Source: an uncultured Oscillospiraceae bacterium (lineage in GTDB: Bacteria > Bacillota > Clostridia > Oscillospirales > Oscillospiraceae). From it: a DNA stretch of 24,651 bases. Shown in pieces: positions 14,733-22,292 of the stretch. The stretch is taken from assembly GCA_934565775.1 (NCBI GenBank), contig CAKTIN010000023.1:1-24651 (forward strand), written 5' to 3'. Below the pieces are notes generated by a model, which made no database searches, was not told where the DNA came from, and worked only from the letters and a program-made list of their open reading frames with translations. Made by a program: the position numbers and the translations under genes. The number at the start of each line of letters is the position of its first letter. Position 1 is the stretch's first letter.

Positions 14733-16106
14733 ATGGCAAAGCACAAGCTGACCGGCTCCGGCGGCGGCAAATTTCTTTCGGACAATCGCCGGGTCGATGC
14801 AAAGTACCTGTCCCGGGATCCTTACGCCAGTGGGAAAAAGTACAAGCCCCTGAAGGGTCTGCGGGTGACTCTGATCCTGGTTTTGATTCTGGAGGCGCTG
14901 TACTGCCTGGCTATTTTCTCAAACATCCCCTTTATCCGCACCCTGCGGGATATTTACATTGATACCGCCATGTCTACCATGAGCCATCAGTGGCTGGCCA
15001 CCGCGTTCATCCCGAAGGATATAATCGACACCGTGGTGAGCCGCCGGGATCAGGCCCAGGAGGAGCAGATCGGCCACAATTCCTCCTGGAACAGCCGCCC
15101 CAACAACACCACCCCTCAGCCGCCGAAAACCTTTGTGAACGACGACGGCCAGGAGGTCACGGTTCCGGACCATGAAAATGACGACACCCTAACCGAGGAA
15201 CAGAAGGCCTTTTTCAAGGTTTTCTGGGAGCTGGACGCCGAAAGCACTCTGGAGTATGTGGACAAGCACCCGGAAGCCGTAGAGAACGGCTGGGAGCAGC
15301 TTTATATCAACGAGGCCGGGCTGGACGACAAGGGCACCTCCATTAAGACCATTATGGGCGAGCAGGTCCTGGCCATTGACGCCAAGAGTCAGGTCCTTGT
15401 TCTGCGGGTCACCGGCACATCCATGATTGGCACCTCCTTCCGGGGGGTCCTGGCCGTTGCGAAGAATCCTGCGGACCTGCACCTCTACCCCTCCAAAAAT
15501 ATCGGCTCCTGGGGCGAGAAGGCCGGCTCCATTGCCTCCCGGCACGACGGCGTTCTGGCCATGACCGGCTCCGCCTTCATCGATGAAGAGGGCGGCGGCA
15601 ACGGCGGCACCCTGGCCGGCCCCTGCGTCTGCGACGGGACCTATTACAGCGCGGACCACACCTGGGGCTACAAGCGCATTGAGCTCCGGGAGGACAATCT
15701 CATGTATCTGACCGATGTGACCGATTCCATCGGAGACGACGTGACCGACGCAGCCGAATTCTCCCCCGCCCTGATCATTGACGGCAAGGTCGTGGTGGAC
15801 GACACCACCATCTGGTCGTCCATGAATCCCCGGGCCTGTATCGGCCAGTCCGAAAGCGGCGAGATCCTGATGCTGGTCATTGAGGGCCGTCTGGCGCACT
15901 CCCTGGGTACCGATGTGGTCGCCTGCGCGGACATTCTGAAGCGGCACAACGGCTACCAGGCCATGAATTTGGACGGCGGCACCAGCGCCATCCTCTGGTT
16001 TGACGGAGAGTATATTACGCAGTGCTCCAACACGGCCCTGGACGAAGGCCGGTATCTGCCCAATGCCTGGGTGTATGCCCCGGGCAGCGGGGAAGCGGAA
16101 GGCTGA
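14733..16106 (+). CDS. Membrane-anchored phosphodiester glycosidase (NAGPA domain) family protein
   Basis: A 457-aa protein: a basic cytoplasmic start, one membrane helix (about 43-65), a linker and helical stretch to about 220, then a NAGPA-type (PF09992) domain. Domain marks: GVLAMTGSAFIDEEGGG, a FSPALIIDGK strand, NPRACIGQ, LMLVIEGR, and NLDGGTSAILWFDG with the conserved N412-L-D-G-G. In animals this fold removes GlcNAc from a phosphodiester on lysosomal enzymes; in bacteria members act on phosphodiester-linked sugars of surface glycans or wall teichoic-type polymers and sporulation-related material, substrate usually unknown. The helix puts the enzyme outside the cell. It is a single-gene unit, with its own promoter and a strong terminator. 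Confidence 0.86.
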   Translation: MAKHKLTGSGGGKFLSDNRRVDAKYLSRDPYASGKKYKPLKGLRVTLILVLILEALYCLAIFSNIPFIRTLRDIYIDTAMSTMSHQWLATAFIPKDIIDTVVSRRDQAQEEQIGHNSSWNSRPNNTTPQPPKTFVNDDGQEVTVPDHENDDTLTEEQKAFFKVFWELDAESTLEYVDKHPEAVENGWEQLYINEAGLDDKGTSIKTIMGEQVLAIDAKSQVLVLRVTGTSMIGTSFRGVLAVAKNPADLHLYPSKNIGSWGEKAGSIASRHDGVLAMTGSAFIDEEGGGNGGTLAGPCVCDGTYYSADHTWGYKRIELREDNLMYLTDVTDSIGDDVTDAAEFSPALIIDGKVVVDDTTIWSSMNPRACIGQSESGEILMLVIEGRLAHSLGTDVVACADILKRHNGYQAMNLDGGTSAILWFDGEYITQCSNTALDEGRYLPNAWVYAPGSGEAEG

Positions 16107-16120
16107 CCTATCCCCTATTC

Positions 16121-16156
16121 AAAAAAATCTCGCTGCACATGGCAGCGAGATTTTTT
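16121..16156. terminator. Bidirectional terminator between the glycosidase and amidohydrolase genes
   Basis: A 10-bp stem ATCTCGCTGC (16127-16136) / GCAGCGAGAT (16142-16151), bordered by A6 on the left and T5 on the right. The amidohydrolase stop codon (16155-16157) lies inside its base. Confidence 0.9.
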
Positions 16157-16970
16157 ATGCGCGAGGAGGCAGGCCCAGAAGCCGGGCCGCATTGTCGTAA
16201 AGGATTGCCTCCTGCTCCTGCCGGGTCAGAGGCAGGCCCAGGAATCGCTCCAGCTCCGTTCGGGGATGCCACATAGGGAAATCCGACCCAAACAGGACCC
16301 GGTCCGCCCCATAGGCCCGTACCAGCGCCACGGCCCGCTCCGGCGGCAGGGCAAAGAGAGTGGAGGAAATATCCACATACAGATTCGGATATTTCCCCGC
16401 CAGAACCTCCCCGGCGTGCTCCCAGCAGGTGTAGCCCGCCATATGCGCGCCGATAAAGGTTGTCTCCGGGAAGCGCTCCAGCAGCGGCGCCAGCTGCTCC
16501 GGGTTGGACCGGGCATAGCGCACATCCCCGGTATGCAGCAGGAGCAGGAATTCCCCGCCGCAAGCCTCCACCATGGCGTAGCACGCCGGGCTGTTCAGGG
16601 CAAAGCCCTGCATATCCGGGTGGAGCTTGATGCCCTTCATCCCCAAATCCCGGATCCGGGCAATATGCTGGGCCATTTCCTCCGGCCCGCAGTCCGGATG
16701 GAGGGTGCCGAAGGGCAAAAACCGTCCATCCTTCGCCGCCACGGAGGCGACAAAGCGGTTCACATCCGCCACCTGGTGCGGGACGGTCGCCACGGAGTGG
16801 ATCACGTTATAGGTCCCCACGCACTCCCGGGCCAGCACCTCCGGCAGCCCAGCCAGATCCGCCACGCCGTCGCCCCGCTGCACCCGGTAGAAAGCGGCCA
16901 CGGCAGCGGCTGCCTTCTCCGCAATCGCCGCAGGATACACATGGCAATGAATATCAATTACAGGTCCCAC
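16155..16970 (-). CDS. Amidohydrolase (amidohydrolase-2 family)
   Basis: A 271-aa TIM-barrel metal hydrolase of the ACMSD-like amidohydrolase_2 group. Metal-binding pattern: HCH (H8, H10) at the N-terminus, the GMKGIKLHPD strand, LLHTGD with H146, FIGAHMAGY with H176, and LFGSDFPM with D230. Members hydrolyse or decarboxylate small substrates; the substrate cannot be told here. The start is GTG at 16970, 7 nt after the pepD stop, with AAGG overlapping that stop as a weak ribosome-binding site, so translation likely depends on coupling to pepD. Its stop falls in the shared terminator stem. Confidence 0.85.
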   Translation of the reverse strand: MGPVIDIHCHVYPAAIAEKAAAAVAAFYRVQRGDGVADLAGLPEVLARECVGTYNVIHSVATVPHQVADVNRFVASVAAKDGRFLPFGTLHPDCGPEEMAQHIARIRDLGMKGIKLHPDMQGFALNSPACYAMVEACGGEFLLLLHTGDVRYARSNPEQLAPLLERFPETTFIGAHMAGYTCWEHAGEVLAGKYPNLYVDISSTLFALPPERAVALVRAYGADRVLFGSDFPMWHPRTELERFLGLPLTRQEQEAILYDNAARLLGLPPRA

Positions 16971-16977
16971 AGCAGCC

Positions 16978-18423
16978 TTACAGTCCCTTCAGAATCTCCA
17001 GCAGGTACTTCCACATTCTCTCCGTGGAGGCAATGTTCAGCTTTTCCCGGCTGGTATGAATGTCCATCATCTGCGGGCCGAAGGAGACGCAGTCCAGGCC
17101 GGGCAGCTTATCCCCCAGCAGGCCGCACTCCAGCCCGGCGTGAATGGCCACCACCTGGGGCTCCGCGCCGAACATCTGCCGGTAGACTGCAACCATCCGC
17201 TCCCGCAGGGGGGAGTCCTTCCGGTATTCCCAGGCGGGGTACTCCCCCATCTCGGAATAAGTCCCGTCAAAGGTGGCCGCCGTCTTTTCCAGCCGCTCCA
17301 GAAGCGCCCGCTTTTCCTGATTGTTGGAGCTGCGCACGGAGAAGGTCAGGCTCATGCTCTCCCCCTCCAGCCGGGCGATGCCCAGATTCAGGCTGGTCTG
17401 CACCAGGCCGGGAATGTCCTGGGACATGGCCTGGACCCCATTGGGCACGGCGCACAGAAGGCCGACGGCCCGGCGGGTATCCTGGGTCCCGAAGGCGTTA
17501 CCGCCCAGGGCCTCCACCTCGTCCACGCGAACAACCGCATTGGGCTCCGCGAAGCTTGCCCGCACCTCGGCCTGAAGGGCAGCGGCAATTTCCTCCACCG
17601 GCTTCAGATCCAGGGCCATGGCAACTACCTTCGCCGACGCGCTCCGGGGAATGGCGTTGTCCTTCGAACCGCCGGAAAGGCTGGTCAGGCACAGGGGAAT
17701 CTTCTCCTGGACCCGGGAGAGGAAATCTCCCAGGACCTTATTGGCATTGGCGCGGTTCTTGTCGATCTCCACGCCGGAGTGTCCGCCGGTCAGGCCCTCC
17801 ACGGTAAGCTCCAGGCAGGGGCCGTAAACCGCCTTCCGCTCCGCGCGAAGCTCCAGAGTCGCCGTAGCGCCGCCTGCGCAGGAGACGGTAAGGATGCCCT
17901 CGTCCTCGCTGTCCAGGTTTATCATCGTCCGGCCCTTCAGAGGCGATGCGTCCAGGGCGGCCGCCCCCAGCATTCCGATCTCCTCATCCACCGTAATTAA
18001 GACCTCCAGAGGCGGATGGGGAATCTCCTTGCTGTCCAACAGAGCCAGGGCATAGGCCACGGCAATGCCGTCGTCGCCGCCCAGGGTGGTCCCCTCGGCA
18101 TAGATATTCTCGCCATCGTGGGTCAGCGCCAGGCCGTCCCGCTCAAAATCAATGGAGCAGCCCGGGTCCTTCTCGCAGACCATATCCATATGCCCCTGAA
18201 GGATCACCGGCGGGTGGTCCTCATAGCCCGGGGTGCCAGGCTGAAAGATCATAACGTTGTTGCTCTCATCCTGGATGCAGCGCAGGCCGCGATCCCGGGC
18301 AAAGCGCACCAGATAATCGCTGATCTGCTTCGTGTGCCGGGAGCCATGGGGAATGGCGCAAATCTCTTCAAAAAAAGCCAGGGGCGCCTTGGGCTCCAGC
18401 CCGGCCAGAGGATGTTTTTCCAT
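16978..18423 (-). CDS. pepD: Beta-Ala-His dipeptidase / aminoacyl-histidine dipeptidase (M20C)
   Basis: A 481-aa cytoplasmic zinc peptidase, normal length for PepD. It hydrolyses dipeptides such as Xaa-His. Marks in order: EEICAIPHGSRHTKQISDYL, the first metal motif LQGHMDMV (H78, D80), TLGGDDGIAVAYALALL (D117), the catalytic DEEIGMLGA (E147/E148), NLDSEDEG, and a lid domain from about 190 to 390 (GGHSGVEIDKNRANANK). The C-terminal IHAGLECG block supplies the last metal ligand. It is the first gene of a two-gene unit with the amidohydrolase; the ATG at 18423 has GGAGGG upstream. Confidence 0.93.
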   Translation of the reverse strand: MEKHPLAGLEPKAPLAFFEEICAIPHGSRHTKQISDYLVRFARDRGLRCIQDESNNVMIFQPGTPGYEDHPPVILQGHMDMVCEKDPGCSIDFERDGLALTHDGENIYAEGTTLGGDDGIAVAYALALLDSKEIPHPPLEVLITVDEEIGMLGAAALDASPLKGRTMINLDSEDEGILTVSCAGGATATLELRAERKAVYGPCLELTVEGLTGGHSGVEIDKNRANANKVLGDFLSRVQEKIPLCLTSLSGGSKDNAIPRSASAKVVAMALDLKPVEEIAAALQAEVRASFAEPNAVVRVDEVEALGGNAFGTQDTRRAVGLLCAVPNGVQAMSQDIPGLVQTSLNLGIARLEGESMSLTFSVRSSNNQEKRALLERLEKTAATFDGTYSEMGEYPAWEYRKDSPLRERMVAVYRQMFGAEPQVVAIHAGLECGLLGDKLPGLDCVSFGPQMMDIHTSREKLNIASTERMWKYLLEILKGL

Positions 18424-18453
18424 AAGAATCCCTCCAAAAAACCATTTTCCTAT

Positions 18454-18482
18454 ATTTTACCACGGGCCCGCAGAATTGTCCA
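18454..18482 (-). promoter_or_regulatory. SigA-type promoter of pepD
   Basis: Minus strand: -35 TGGACA (18477-18482), 17-bp spacer, -10 TAAAAT (18454-18459). Confidence 0.75.
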
Positions 18483-18508
18483 TAGGAAAAGGCTCCCGGA
18501 AATGACAC

Positions 18509-18537
18509 TTGCTTTTTTCTCCGAAAGCGGATACAAT
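18509..18537 (+). promoter_or_regulatory. Possible promoter of the DUF4430 lipoprotein gene
   Basis: -35 TTGCTT (18509-18514), 17-bp spacer, -10 TACAAT (18532-18537). The -10 is good and the -35 half-matches. The start of transcription would be at about 18544. Confidence 0.55.
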
Positions 18538-18544
18538 AGGTGCA

Positions 18545-18566
18545 CCGTCCGGCCTGCGCCGGGCGG
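18545..18566 (+). promoter_or_regulatory. 5'-terminal stem-loop in the DUF4430 mRNA leader
   Basis: CCGTCCGGC (18545-18553) pairs along its whole length with GCCGGGCGG (18558-18566), eight Watson-Crick pairs plus one T-G, with a CTGC loop. It would sit at the very 5' end of the transcript, a position typical of stabilising hairpins. Confidence 0.55.
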
Positions 18567-18595
18567 ATCGATTCAAACAAAAGGAGCTGCCATTT

Positions 18596-19009
18596 ATGAA
18601 AAACTGCAAGCGGATTCTAAGTCTGTTTCTCTGCCTGCTGGTGATCCTCTCTGCGGCCGGGTGCGCCAAGAAGGACGAAAGCGGGATCCCCGAAACCGGT
18701 TCCGTTCTCGGGACCGGCGCCAAGCACTTTACCTTTGAGGCCAAGCTGCCGGATGGGACCGCCTACACCTATACCATTCAAACGGATGCCGAGACGGTGG
18801 GCAAGGCGCTTCAGGAGCAGAAGCTGATCGCCGGAGAGGACAGCGCATACGGTCTGTATATCAAGACCGTTCTGGGCGTTACCCTGGACTATGAGAAGGA
18901 CGGCGCCTGGTGGGGGCTGTACGAAAACGGCGAAGCGGCCTCTGTGGGGGCAGACCAGCTACCCATTACAGAGGGCAGCACCTACACCCTGTCCGCAGAA
19001 AAAGCATAA
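18596..19009 (+). CDS. DUF4430-domain lipoprotein
   Basis: A 137-aa secreted lipoprotein. Signal peptide MKNCKRILSLFLCLLVILSA followed by lipobox AAGC with the lipidated cysteine at 23. The mature part is one DUF4430-type domain (related to the C-terminal domain of cobalamin-carrier proteins): a DAETVGKALQEQKLI helix, then YGLYIKTVLGVTLDYEKDGAWWGLYENG, ending in ADQLPITEGSTYTLS. Such domains bind small ligands or mediate cell-surface contacts; the ligand here is unknown. The ATG at 18596 follows AAGGAG at 9 nt. It is a single-gene unit between its own promoter and a strong terminator. Confidence 0.88.
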   Translation: MKNCKRILSLFLCLLVILSAAGCAKKDESGIPETGSVLGTGAKHFTFEAKLPDGTAYTYTIQTDAETVGKALQEQKLIAGEDSAYGLYIKTVLGVTLDYEKDGAWWGLYENGEAASVGADQLPITEGSTYTLSAEKA

Positions 19010-19031
19010 CGGGTCTCCCCCAATCGGAAAG

Positions 19032-19071
19032 AGCGATCGGATTTCTATTTTGGAAATCCGGTCGCTTTTTT
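19032..19071 (+). terminator. Terminator of the DUF4430 lipoprotein gene
   Basis: A 14-bp stem AGCGATCGGATTTC (19032-19045) / GAAATCCGGTCGCT (19053-19066), one wobble pair, then T6. Confidence 0.92.
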
Positions 19072-19165
19072 GAATCGCGCAGTCTATTGGCCTGTCTGCT
19101 GCACGATCCATCGGCGCATTTTCTCTTACCAGCTGCTTACAAATCTTCTGGCTGCCGGAATTGGA

Positions 19166-19194
19166 TTGACATTTTTCCCTCTTTTTATTATGAT
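19166..19194 (+). promoter_or_regulatory. Strong SigA-type promoter of the five-helix membrane protein gene
   Basis: -35 TTGACA (19166-19171, perfect), 17-bp spacer, -10 TATGAT (19189-19194). This is the best promoter match in the window; GGAGG and the ATG follow at 19212 and 19224. Confidence 0.88.
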
Positions 19195-19223
19195 AAAGGA
19201 AAGAAATTCCGGGAGGGACTGCT

Positions 19224-20444
19224 ATGAAATATCTGTTCTGCACCGATCTGACCAAGGACCTGGACAACAGCAATGCAGACGGCGAGGGCTTTGTCACCGC
19301 CACGCTTCCAAACTCCATGCTGGACCAAATGGTCCAAGTATGCGACCAGCTTGAAACAGCCGAGAAGAAGTATCGCCTTCCCACTGCATTAAAATGGGTC
19401 ATGTACGTTTGTTTTCTGCTGGGGCTTGCCGTCCTGCGCGGACTTGTAGGCGGCAAGGTTTCCTTTGCGGAGGGGTATCAAAATGCACCGGAGCTCTATT
19501 GGGCGGATGCCGCGCTCTTTGCCGTCAGCGCGCTGCTGTGGGGATATGACACCCTGCTAAAGGCCCGCAGGAGAAAGAGCGCGCCCCTGGAGGCGGCGGA
19601 AAAGCAGCAGGATGCGCTGGATCAGGAGGCGCTGCGCTATCTGGGTGTTCCGGAGGATGCGTACCGGTTGGATGTGATGGCCATGGATTATGAGCAGCCC
19701 GACTCCAGGGATGCGGAATTTTCCGATGCTGCACTCACGGAATACCGCTGCTTCCGCCGGGAGGACACCCTTTGCCTCGCCACGATTTATCAGCTTTACT
19801 CCATTCCCCTGTCCAGCCTCACCGGGATCAGTCTGATCCGGGAAAGCTTTGCGGCCGCCGGCTGGAACAAGACCGCCTCTCCAAAGGAAAAGGCCTTTCA
19901 GGACTGCGGCGTTTTGCTCCAGAAGGATGAGGTCGCCGGGCTGAGCTACTGCTGTGCCCTGGAGTTCCGCGGGGCGGACGGTCCCTATCGTCTCCTGTTC
20001 CCCGCCTATGAGCTGCCCTATTTCCAGGCGCTCACCGGTCTGCCTGCGCCCGCTCTGCCGTCGAAGGGCGGCAAATGTGCCGATGGCAAACAGGTCCGCC
20101 CGATCTTTTACTGGCGGGTCCCCAAGGGCACCAAGGTCTCCCAGTGGTTTTCCTCCAGCGCAGACTTTGCCTTCCGGGCCAGTCATCCGAAGCTGTACGT
20201 TCTGCTCACTCTGATCGGCTTTGTGCTGTTATTCCTTCCCATGGCGGTCTTTTTCGCGGTTGGCTCTCGTCTGCACCCGGATATGACGCCCTGGATGGTC
20301 GCAGGCTTCTTTGGCAGCTTTGCCGTGGGAGCCGGTCTGCTCAATCTGGTCGCCGCCTGGATGCACCAGTATTTGGGGCACATTGTAACCCTCGCTCTGA
20401 TCCTTGGCGGAGCTGCGCTGATGGTCCTGGGCTGTGTTTTATAA
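19224..20444 (+). CDS. Unrecognised membrane protein, about five helices
   Basis: A 406-aa protein I cannot assign. Layout: an N-terminal region of about 50 residues; two membrane helices (about 56-76 and 93-113); a basic RRRK stop; a soluble region of about 200 residues (114-320); then three more helices (about 323-347, 355-379, 385-405). The soluble part holds a beta-rich stretch (CLATIYQLYSIPLSSLTGIS, then SYCCALEFRG and YRLLFPAYELPYFQALTG) that looks like a bacterial PH-like domain; this is a weak impression. The ATG at 19224 has GGAGG 7 nt upstream. It has a near-consensus promoter, and ogt follows 48 nt downstream without a terminator, so the two may be co-transcribed. Confidence 0.75.
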   Translation: MKYLFCTDLTKDLDNSNADGEGFVTATLPNSMLDQMVQVCDQLETAEKKYRLPTALKWVMYVCFLLGLAVLRGLVGGKVSFAEGYQNAPELYWADAALFAVSALLWGYDTLLKARRRKSAPLEAAEKQQDALDQEALRYLGVPEDAYRLDVMAMDYEQPDSRDAEFSDAALTEYRCFRREDTLCLATIYQLYSIPLSSLTGISLIRESFAAAGWNKTASPKEKAFQDCGVLLQKDEVAGLSYCCALEFRGADGPYRLLFPAYELPYFQALTGLPAPALPSKGGKCADGKQVRPIFYWRVPKGTKVSQWFSSSADFAFRASHPKLYVLLTLIGFVLLFLPMAVFFAVGSRLHPDMTPWMVAGFFGSFAVGAGLLNLVAAWMHQYLGHIVTLALILGGAALMVLGCVL

Positions 20445-20492
20445 GAATTCTGCAAGTTCGAATTCCCGAACTGCTGAAAGGAGACCCGCAGC

Positions 20493-21026
20493 ATGACCTT
20501 CACCCAGTCCTATCTCTCCCCCCTGGGGGAGCTTCTCCTGTCCGCAGACGAGCAGGGGCTCACCGGCCTCTGGTTCCTTGGGCAAAAATACTTCGCCAGC
20601 GGACTGGCTTCGGAAAGGATTGAAGAAAAGACCCCGATCCTGGCAGAGGCAGAGACCTGGCTGGACGCCTATTTCCGGGGAGTGCAGCCCGGAGCTCTGC
20701 CGCCCCTGCACCCTGCGGGGACAGCGTTCCAGCAGGCGGTGTGGGCCCTGCTCCTGGAAATCCCCTATGGGCAGACTGCCACCTATGGCGAGCTGGCCCG
20801 CCGGCTCGCCGCCAAACGCGGCCTGCCCCGGCTGTCTGCTCAAGCGGTGGGCGGGGCCGTGGGGCACAACAGGATCTCTATTCTGATCCCCTGCCACCGG
20901 GTAGTCGGGGCAAATGGGAGCCTCACCGGATATGCCGGTGGGGTTGACCGAAAGCTCCGGCTTCTGTCCCTGGAGGGAGCAGAGACCGGAGGCCTATTCC
21001 GGCCGAAGAGAGCGTTTCGCGTATAA
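20493..21026 (+). CDS. ogt: Methylated-DNA--[protein]-cysteine S-methyltransferase
   Basis: A 177-aa suicide DNA-repair protein that moves alkyl groups from O6-alkylguanine to its own cysteine. Family marks: GTAFQQAVWALLLEIPYGQTATYGELA (helix-turn-helix region), AVGGAVGHNRISILIPCHRVVGANGSLTGYAGG with the acceptor C134 in PCHRV, and LLSLE near the C-terminus. The length suits the Ogt type; there is no Ada-like regulatory domain. The ATG at 20493 has AAGGAGA upstream. It lies behind the unrecognised membrane protein gene and ahead of a bidirectional terminator. Confidence 0.95.
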   Translation: MTFTQSYLSPLGELLLSADEQGLTGLWFLGQKYFASGLASERIEEKTPILAEAETWLDAYFRGVQPGALPPLHPAGTAFQQAVWALLLEIPYGQTATYGELARRLAAKRGLPRLSAQAVGGAVGHNRISILIPCHRVVGANGSLTGYAGGVDRKLRLLSLEGAETGGLFRPKRAFRV

Positions 21027-21033
21027 AAAAGCA

Positions 21034-21062
21034 GCAGCCGGGGGAAATGATCCCCCGGCTGC
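21034..21062. terminator. Bidirectional terminator between ogt and the MFS gene
   Basis: A perfect 11-bp stem GCAGCCGGGGG (21034-21044) / CCCCCGGCTGC (21052-21062), loop of 7 nt. T-rich on the plus side (ATTTCAATTTTC) and T6 on the minus side (21025-21030). Confidence 0.9.
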
Positions 21063-21081
21063 ATTTCAATTTTCAATTTAT

Positions 21082-22278
21082 TCAGCAGGCGCCCACCGGC
21101 TCTGCCGCCGCGCTTCTCGGGCGGACAAAGATCTGAAACAGGATAAATCCCATTGCCGCAAAGCCCGCCGAGAGCATCATAATGGCCCTTGCTCCAAAAT
21201 GGTCCAGCACCGGCCCGCCCAGAAGCATCGCCAGCACGGAGCTCAGCGGGGACGCCGCCGCCAGGACGCTCTGCCCCTGCACCACGTGCTCCGGGCCTAC
21301 GGCCTGAGCCACGAAGTAGGTCGAGGCCACCACATAAATGCCGAAGCCCAGCATATGGGCAAACTGCGCCGCCACGTCGAACCCGAAGGAGGGGGCAGCC
21401 AGCATTCCCAGCGCCCGGATTGCAAAGAACACCGGGCACAGCCGCAGCCACTTCTCCCCAGGCCATTTCTTGGCCAGCCAGGTAAAGCCAAACATCGCCG
21501 GGAGCTCCAGAATTCCCGTCAGAGAGATGAGGATCCCCTGCTCCGCCTCTCCGCCGCCCTTGGAGAGCTCGATCTGATACATATAATTGGTCAGCAGGTT
21601 GTGCGACAGGAACAGGCACACGCACCCGCCCAGGAAGGGCAGCATCCAGGGAAATTTTTTGAAGAAGCCCTTGTCCTTGGCGCCGGTCTTTCTGGGCGCA
21701 GGGCCCTGAGACATCCCCCCGGTAGAGCGGGTAAACAAAATGGCAACGCCCAGGAAAACAGCCGCCAGCACGACCCCCACCAGAGGCAGCGTCCAGCTCT
21801 GGCCCCCGGCCAGCGTATTGCCCAAAAGCAGCATGACCACGGAATAGGTCGCGGAGCCCAGGCCCCGGGCCACACCGTAATTGATGGCATAGCCCCGTTG
21901 AATCTTCTCCATCCCCACGCCGTTCACAAAGGCGGGCATGGCCTGGATGCAGATTGCCAGGAGCATAAAGGCTCCCACCGTGATTCCAAAGGCCCCGGTC
22001 GAAAACAGAAGCGCCCCGGAGGCCACCGCTATGCCCATACACAGCCCTGCCAGAATCCGGAGGATGGGCAGGTTCTTTTTCGCTGAAATCGCCGCAAGCG
22101 AGGCCTGCAGCGTCAGCGCCAGAAGATTCACCGCCGCCATCACCATAGACATGGCCGTATTGCTGAGCCATGTAAACTGCCTGAGCATATACGCGTGGCT
22201 GAAATTGATGATCGTAAGCAGGCCCACATTCAGGCACTGCATCATGCAATAGGTCAATTGCGGCGTTCTCTTCTTCAT
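21082..22278 (-). CDS. MFS transporter
   Basis: A 398-aa protein with about 12 hydrophobic helices in two halves joined by a basic cytoplasmic loop (PAPRKTGAKDKGFFKKF). It belongs to the major facilitator superfamily, closest in feel to the LacY/NupG-like or MFS_1 groups (VNGVGMEKIQRGYAINYGVARGLGSATYS; TGILELPAMFGFTWLAKKW). The substrate is unknown. The ATG at 22278 has GGGAGGAG just upstream and lies 14 nt after the murC stop, so it is in the murC transcription unit. A link to cell-wall precursors is possible but not shown. Confidence 0.85.
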   Translation of the reverse strand: MKKRTPQLTYCMMQCLNVGLLTIINFSHAYMLRQFTWLSNTAMSMVMAAVNLLALTLQASLAAISAKKNLPILRILAGLCMGIAVASGALLFSTGAFGITVGAFMLLAICIQAMPAFVNGVGMEKIQRGYAINYGVARGLGSATYSVVMLLLGNTLAGGQSWTLPLVGVVLAAVFLGVAILFTRSTGGMSQGPAPRKTGAKDKGFFKKFPWMLPFLGGCVCLFLSHNLLTNYMYQIELSKGGGEAEQGILISLTGILELPAMFGFTWLAKKWPGEKWLRLCPVFFAIRALGMLAAPSFGFDVAAQFAHMLGFGIYVVASTYFVAQAVGPEHVVQGQSVLAAASPLSSVLAMLLGGPVLDHFGARAIMMLSAGFAAMGFILFQIFVRPRSAAAEPVGAC

Positions 22279-22292
22279 GGTCTCCTCCCGCT

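Noticed and set aside
16266..17807. 513-codon plus-strand open frame
   Set aside because: It runs antisense to the amidohydrolase and pepD genes, which have full catalytic motifs. Its composition (Pro/Arg/Ser-rich, no domain) is that of a GC-rich shadow frame.
20450..20472. Small inverted repeat GTTCG/CGAAC before ogt as an Ada-type operator
   Set aside because: Only five pairs, no ada gene nearby, and similar short repeats are expected by chance.
20840..22249. 469-codon minus-strand open frame
   Set aside because: It overlaps ogt antisense and the MFS gene in another frame. It is Gly/Arg/Ala-rich without motifs, while the MFS frame has 12 helices and a ribosome-binding site.
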